The position numbers and the translations under genes are program-made. Positions 57,417 through 64,000 of a DNA stretch of 64,000 nucleotides are shown piece by piece. The notes below the pieces were generated by a model. It was given only the letters and a program-made list of their open reading frames with translations. It did not search any database and had not been told where the DNA came from. Position 1 is the first letter of the stretch; every line of letters begins with the position of its first letter. The stretch is from Acidovorax sp. SRB_14 (GTDB taxonomy: Bacteria; Pseudomonadota; Gammaproteobacteria; Burkholderiales; Burkholderiaceae_C): NCBI RefSeq assembly GCF_012932145.1, contig NZ_MWOK01000001.1:357521-421520 (forward strand), given 5' to 3'.

Positions 57417-58002
57417 ACCGGCTTTTTCCGTGTGTGTGTATTGCGGCTCGCGCCCCGGCGAGAACCCGCTGTTTGCCGACGCCGCGCGCGCCGTGGGCGC
57501 CTGGATCGGCGCGCGCGACGGGCAGCTCGTCTATGGCGGCGGCCGCAGCGGCCTGATGGGCATCGTGGCCGACGCCACCCAGGCCGCCGGTGGGCGCGTG
57601 GTGGGCGTGATTCCGCAGGCGCTGGTGGACAAGGAGCATGCGCGCCACGCCTGCGACGAGCTGCACATCGTGCAGACCATGCACGAGCGCAAGGCGCTGA
57701 TGGCCGAGCGCAGCGACGCCTTTCTGGCGCTGCCGGGCGGCATCGGCACGTTCGAGGAATTGTTCGAGGTCTGGACCTGGCGCCAGCTCGGCTACCACGA
57801 CAAGCCCATCGGGCTGCTCAACGTGGCCGGCTACTACGACGGCATGCTGGGCTTCCTGCGCACCAGCGTGGCCAGCGGCTTCATGAGCGAGTGGCAGATG
57901 GGCCTGATGGAGTCCGGCAGCGACACAGACGCGCTGCTGCGCGCGCTGGTGCAGGCAGCGGGCACCCACACGGCAACCCTGCCGCTGCGCTCGGTGATCT
58001 GA
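57409..58002 (+). CDS. LOG family protein (cytokinin-riboside monophosphate phosphoribohydrolase type)
   Basis: A 197-residue LOG protein. The nucleotide-binding elements are VCVYCGSRPGENPLFADAA, LVYGGGRSGLMGIVADA and the hallmark LPGGIGTFEELFEVWTWRQLG (PGGxGTxxE). In plants and some bacteria LOG proteins release free cytokinin from its riboside monophosphate; in most bacteria they act as nucleotide 5'-monophosphate nucleosidases. The physiological substrate here is unknown. It overlaps dgkA and ends the plus-strand run. Confidence 0.93.
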   Translation: MAEPAFSVCVYCGSRPGENPLFADAARAVGAWIGARDGQLVYGGGRSGLMGIVADATQAAGGRVVGVIPQALVDKEHARHACDELHIVQTMHERKALMAERSDAFLALPGGIGTFEELFEVWTWRQLGYHDKPIGLLNVAGYYDGMLGFLRTSVASGFMSEWQMGLMESGSDTDALLRALVQAAGTHTATLPLRSVI

Positions 58003-58039
58003 GCGGCCCTGGGCCGCGGCACAGGCTTCGCCGGGGGCG

Positions 58040-60096
<2,057 letters not shown>

Positions 60097-60185
60097 GGAT
60101 TGGAAAACGGCCGCCGTGGCCGCAAGGTTCGTCAATCGGCCCGCCGGGCCGGCCCGAGGGGCAGGCTGCGGCCACAGGAGCGTGC

Positions 60186-61376
60186 GTGGCTGAAAACGCG
60201 ATTATCACCCGCGTGTTCGACTCTCCGCTGGACATCGCCGCCGGCGCCTGGAACGCCCTGCTGGCAGCGCAGCCGCACGCCACGCCCTTCATGCGCCACG
60301 AGTACCTGGCCGCGCTGCACGCGAGCGGCAGCGCCACGCCGCGCACCGGCTGGACGCCGCGCTTCATCACCTTGTGGCAGGCCGGCGCGCTGGTGGCCGC
60401 CTGCCCGCTGTACGCCAAAAGCCATTCGTATGGCGAATACGTGTTCGACTGGGCCTGGGCCCATGCCTACGAGCAGCACGGCCTGAATTACTACCCCAAG
60501 GCCGTGGTGGCCGTGCCGTTCACGCCGGTGCCGGGCACGCGCCTGATGGCGCGGGATGCCGCCACGCACCAGGCCCTGCTCGAGGCCGTGCGCAGCTGGT
60601 GCGAGGAAAAACGCCTGTCGTCGCTGCACGTGCTGTTCGCCGACGACGGCGACCTGGCCGCCTGCACGGCAGGCGGCCTGATGCCGCGCCACACGGTGCA
60701 GTTTCACTGGACCAACCACGGCTACCGCAGCTTCGACGAATTTCTGGCCCAGCTGGCACAGGACAAGCGCAAGAAGATCCGCCAGGAGCGCCGCCGTGTG
60801 GCCGAGGCCGGCGTCACGTTCCGCTGGTCGCGCGGCGCCGACATCGCGGCAGCGGACTGGGATTTTTTCTACCGCTGCTACGAGCGCACCTACCTTGAGC
60901 ATGGCAACCCGCCGTACCTCACGCGCGATTTCTTCGCGCGCATGCAGCGCGACATGGCCGGCCACTGGCTGCTGTGCATCGCCGAGCGCGCGGGCCGCCC
61001 CATCGCTAGCAGTTTGATAGCTATCAACGCAGACTCAGTAAGCGTTGGAGGCCAAAAAGACCTTAAACCGCAAGAGCAGGTCGCCTATGGCCGCTACTGG
61101 GGTGCGCTGGAGCGCGTGGACTGCCTGCACTTCGAGGCCTGCTACTACCAGCCGCTGCAGTGGTGCATAGACCACGGCGTGCAGCGATTTGAAGGCGGCG
61201 CGCAGGGCGAGCACAAGATGGCGCGTGCGCTGCTGCCCGTGCAAGCGCACAGCGCACACTGGCTCGCGCACCCGGCTTTTGCCGACGCGGTGGACCGCTT
61301 CCTGGAGCGCGAAGGCGCGGGCGTGGCGCAGTACCTGGAGCACCTGCAGGCGCGCAGCCCGTTTCGCCAGCCTTGA
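60186..61376 (+). CDS. GNAT-fold protein of the peptidogalycan/FemAB-like (DUF482) group
   Basis: A 396-residue protein. Conserved stretches are PFMRHEYLAALHASGSATPRTGW, LYAKSHSYGEYVFDWAWAHAYEQHGLNYYPKAVVAVPFTPVPG, VQFHWTNHGYRSFDEFLAQLAQDKRKKIRQERRR and VAYGRYWGALERVDCLHFEACYYQPLQWCIDHGVQRFEGGAQGEHK. These match the family often annotated as peptidogalycan biosynthesis or N-acyltransferase. Substrate unknown. A full repeat copy is translated at residues about 275-295 between GRPI and VAYGRYWG. It is divergent from nadE. Confidence 0.9.
   Translation: MAENAIITRVFDSPLDIAAGAWNALLAAQPHATPFMRHEYLAALHASGSATPRTGWTPRFITLWQAGALVAACPLYAKSHSYGEYVFDWAWAHAYEQHGLNYYPKAVVAVPFTPVPGTRLMARDAATHQALLEAVRSWCEEKRLSSLHVLFADDGDLAACTAGGLMPRHTVQFHWTNHGYRSFDEFLAQLAQDKRKKIRQERRRVAEAGVTFRWSRGADIAAADWDFFYRCYERTYLEHGNPPYLTRDFFARMQRDMAGHWLLCIAERAGRPIASSLIAINADSVSVGGQKDLKPQEQVAYGRYWGALERVDCLHFEACYYQPLQWCIDHGVQRFEGGAQGEHKMARALLPVQAHSAHWLAHPAFADAVDRFLEREGAGVAQYLEHLQARSPFRQP
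61010..61070 (+). repeat. Palindromic repeat copy inside the GNAT gene
   Basis: The plus strand reads AGTTTGATAGCTATCAACGC, AGACTCAGTAAGCGTTGGAGG, then CCAAAAAGACC. It is sense to the gene and read as SLIAINADSVSVGGQKDLK. The flanking residues belong to a conserved strand pair (IASSLIA / VAYGRYWG), so about 15-20 residues are extra. Confidence 0.85.
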
Positions 61377-61482
61377 AGCGGGCATTTTTCCGGGCATTTC
61401 CCAGCGTGCTGGGCCGCTCTGCAGCGCCGGCTCCGAACCCACCCGGATATCCATGGCGATGGCACGGTCAACCCAGGAAAGC

Positions 61483-61518
61483 TTGCCCGGAATTTAAAGA
61501 TTCATATTTAATGAATCT
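61483..61518 (+). promoter_or_regulatory. Putative sufB promoter with overlapping palindromic operator
   Basis: AGATTCAT (61498-61505) and ATGAATCT (61511-61518) form a perfect 8-bp inverted repeat around ATTTA, a 21-bp palindrome. It overlaps a plausible -10 (TATTTA, 61505-61510) with TTGCCC 16 bases upstream as -35. The sufB ATG is 22 bases further on. The shape and AT-rich ends resemble operators of Rrf2-family regulators (IscR, NsrR). No regulator gene is adjacent. Confidence 0.65.
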
Positions 61519-61539
61519 ATTAACCACCGAGCCACCACG

Positions 61540-63009
<1,470 letters not shown>

Positions 63010-63027
63010 GCCGCAGAACGATTGAAA

Positions 63028-63084
63028 CGAAAAAGCCATCAACGCCTTACCCAGCAATCGTTAGCAGCTATTAAATTTGAAGAA
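63028..63084 (-). repeat. Palindromic repeat copy between sufB and sufC
   Basis: The minus strand reads AAATTTAATAGCTGCTAACG, ATTGCTGGGTAAGGCGTTG, then ATGGCTTTTTCG. It occupies nearly all of the sufB-sufC gap and ends ten bases before the sufC ATG. It is antisense to the operon, so it puts a hairpin in the intercistronic RNA. Confidence 0.85.
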
Positions 63085-63094
63085 AGACCGTCCT

Positions 63095-63865
63095 ATGACA
63101 TCGACCCTCCCCTTGCTGCACGTGCGCGACCTGCGCGTCGATGTGGGCGAGCGCAACGTGCTCAAGTCCATATCGCTCGATGTGCCCCCGGGCGCGCTGG
63201 TGGTGCTGATGGGCGCCAACGGCAGCGGCAAGAGCACGCTCGGCCTGGCGCTGGCAGGCCACCCGAGCTACCGCGTCACCGGCGGCCATGCGCGGTTTGG
63301 CGGGCAGGACCTGCTCGCGCTCAACGCCCAGGAGCGCGCGCGCGCCGGCCTGTTCGTGTCCTTCCAGGCGCCGCCCGACATTCCGGGCGTGAAGAACAAC
63401 CTGTTCATCCGCAGTGCCCTCAACGCCGTGCGCGAGGCGCGGGGCGAGGCGCCGCTCGATGCGTTTGATTTTCTGGGCAGTGCGCGCGCCGCCGCCCGGC
63501 AGCTGGGCCTGCCCGAAGCGATGCTGTCGCGCCCGGTCAACGAAGGCTTTTCGGGCGGCGAGCGCAAGCGCAACGAACTCCTGCAGCTCGCGCTGCTGCA
63601 GCCGCGCCTGGCACTGCTCGACGAGATCGATTCGGGCATGGACGTCGATGGCGTGCGCGCTGTTGTGCAGCTCATTCAGACGCTGCGCACCCAGGGCACG
63701 GCCTTCGTGGTGGTGTCGCACTACCTGCAGCTGATCGAGTCGCTGCAGCCCGACGCCGTGCTGCGCCTCGACCAGGGCTGCATTGCCGAGACCGGCGGTG
63801 TGGCGCTGGCACGCGGCATTGCCCAAACCGGCTTCGCGCGCGCCGCCGAACCCGTGGAGGCCTGA
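63095..63865 (+). CDS. sufC: Fe-S cluster assembly ATPase SufC
   Basis: A 256-residue ABC-type ATPase that drives the SufBCD scaffold. It has Walker A GANGSGKST (about residue 38), Q-loop VSFQAPPDIPGV, signature GFSGGERKRNELLQ, Walker B LALLDEIDSGMD, and H-loop VVSHYLQL. These match SufC, including the ERKR variant of the signature. The start is the ATG at 63095; a TTG at 63077 would add six residues from repeat sequence and is unlikely. sufD follows three bases later. Confidence 0.95.
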   Translation: MTSTLPLLHVRDLRVDVGERNVLKSISLDVPPGALVVLMGANGSGKSTLGLALAGHPSYRVTGGHARFGGQDLLALNAQERARAGLFVSFQAPPDIPGVKNNLFIRSALNAVREARGEAPLDAFDFLGSARAAARQLGLPEAMLSRPVNEGFSGGERKRNELLQLALLQPRLALLDEIDSGMDVDGVRAVVQLIQTLRTQGTAFVVVSHYLQLIESLQPDAVLRLDQGCIAETGGVALARGIAQTGFARAAEPVEA

Positions 63866-63868
63866 GCC

Positions 63869-64000
63869 ATGGACAGCGCAAGAGCCGAAGCCCTCGCCGC
63901 GCGCGACCGCCTCGCGGTGCGCGGCTGGATCCCCGCGCGCAGCGAATCGTTCCGCCACCTGCCGCCGCCGGGCGCCGAGGTCTGGCTGGGCGATGCCCCG
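63869..64000 (+). CDS. sufD: Fe-S cluster assembly protein SufD (N-terminal fragment, cut by window end)
   Basis: The first 44 residues are present: MDSARAEALAARDRLAVRGW, then IPARSESFRHLPPP, matching the SufD N-terminus (a Glu/Arg-Ser-Phe-Arg element in the helical domain). It starts three bases after sufC and runs off the end of the window in frame. The rest of the suf operon should lie beyond. Confidence 0.9.
   Translation, partial: MDSARAEALAARDRLAVRGWIPARSESFRHLPPPGAEVWLGDAP

Overview
This window is a gene-dense, GC-rich stretch of chromosome. It most likely comes from a betaproteobacterium of the order Burkholderiales, family Comamonadaceae (Acidovorax/Polaromonas-like). The evidence is the protein flavour, the ilvB-ilvH-ilvC-pssA-leuA order, the aat-bpt overlap, the nadE-PII pair, a lone infA, and a short palindromic repeat of a kind I associate with this family. 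The assignment is inference; there is no rRNA in the window to anchor it. The content is mostly housekeeping. There is no prophage, plasmid, CRISPR array or secretion island, and the only mobile-element trace is a decayed IS5-type transposase at the left edge.

Layout. 1-3.3 kb: IS remnant, membrane acyltransferase 3, VanZ-like protein. 3.3-16.1 kb: ten genes on the minus strand that combine an acyl-CoA ligase, a complete Liv-type ABC importer and beta-oxidation enzymes (FadB-like protein, thiolase, thioesterase, acyl-CoA dehydrogenase). This looks like uptake and degradation of an organic acid. 16.2-19.9 kb: selO-msrB-yciB-bolA-PPIase on the plus strand. 19.9-26.7 kb: membrane protein, glycine-zipper protein, tRNA-Pro, infA, HPP-CBS protein, psd, rlhA-like U32 protein. 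26.9-36.8 kb: metY, lactate permease, a 55-residue unknown protein, YedI-like protein, purL, map. 36.8-41.5 kb: glnD, universal stress protein, def, YbaN-like protein, two identical tRNA-Asn genes. 41.5-47.9 kb: cytochrome c / ferritin-like / ECF sigma operon, phosphoesterase, aat-bpt, IclR regulator, pbpG. 48-54.2 kb: ilvB-ilvH-ilvC-pssA-leuA with a leucine attenuator before leuA. 54.5-58 kb: ECF sigma, DUF3619, DUF3106 and RDD genes, dgkA, LOG protein. 58-61.4 kb: PII and nadE, then a GNAT protein. 61.5-64 kb: start of the sufBCD operon, cut by the window end in sufD.

The genes link in several ways. GlnD modifies PII, and PII sits beside NAD synthetase. The three ilv genes feed leuA. Aat and Bpt are the two bacterial N-degron transferases. 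Psd and PssA are successive steps of phosphatidylethanolamine synthesis.

The most interesting signal is an interspersed imperfect palindrome of about 55-60 bp, of the form GATAGCT..AGCGCTTG..CAAGCG..GGCC..ATTTTGATGCT. I count 13 full or partial copies, about one per 5 kb. Several lie in frame inside conserved proteins (PurL, SelO, NadE, a GNAT protein, an acyl-CoA dehydrogenase). One supplies the ribosome binding site and start codon of pssA, and another supplies the stop codon of ilvB. It behaves like a mobile or exapted coding repeat.
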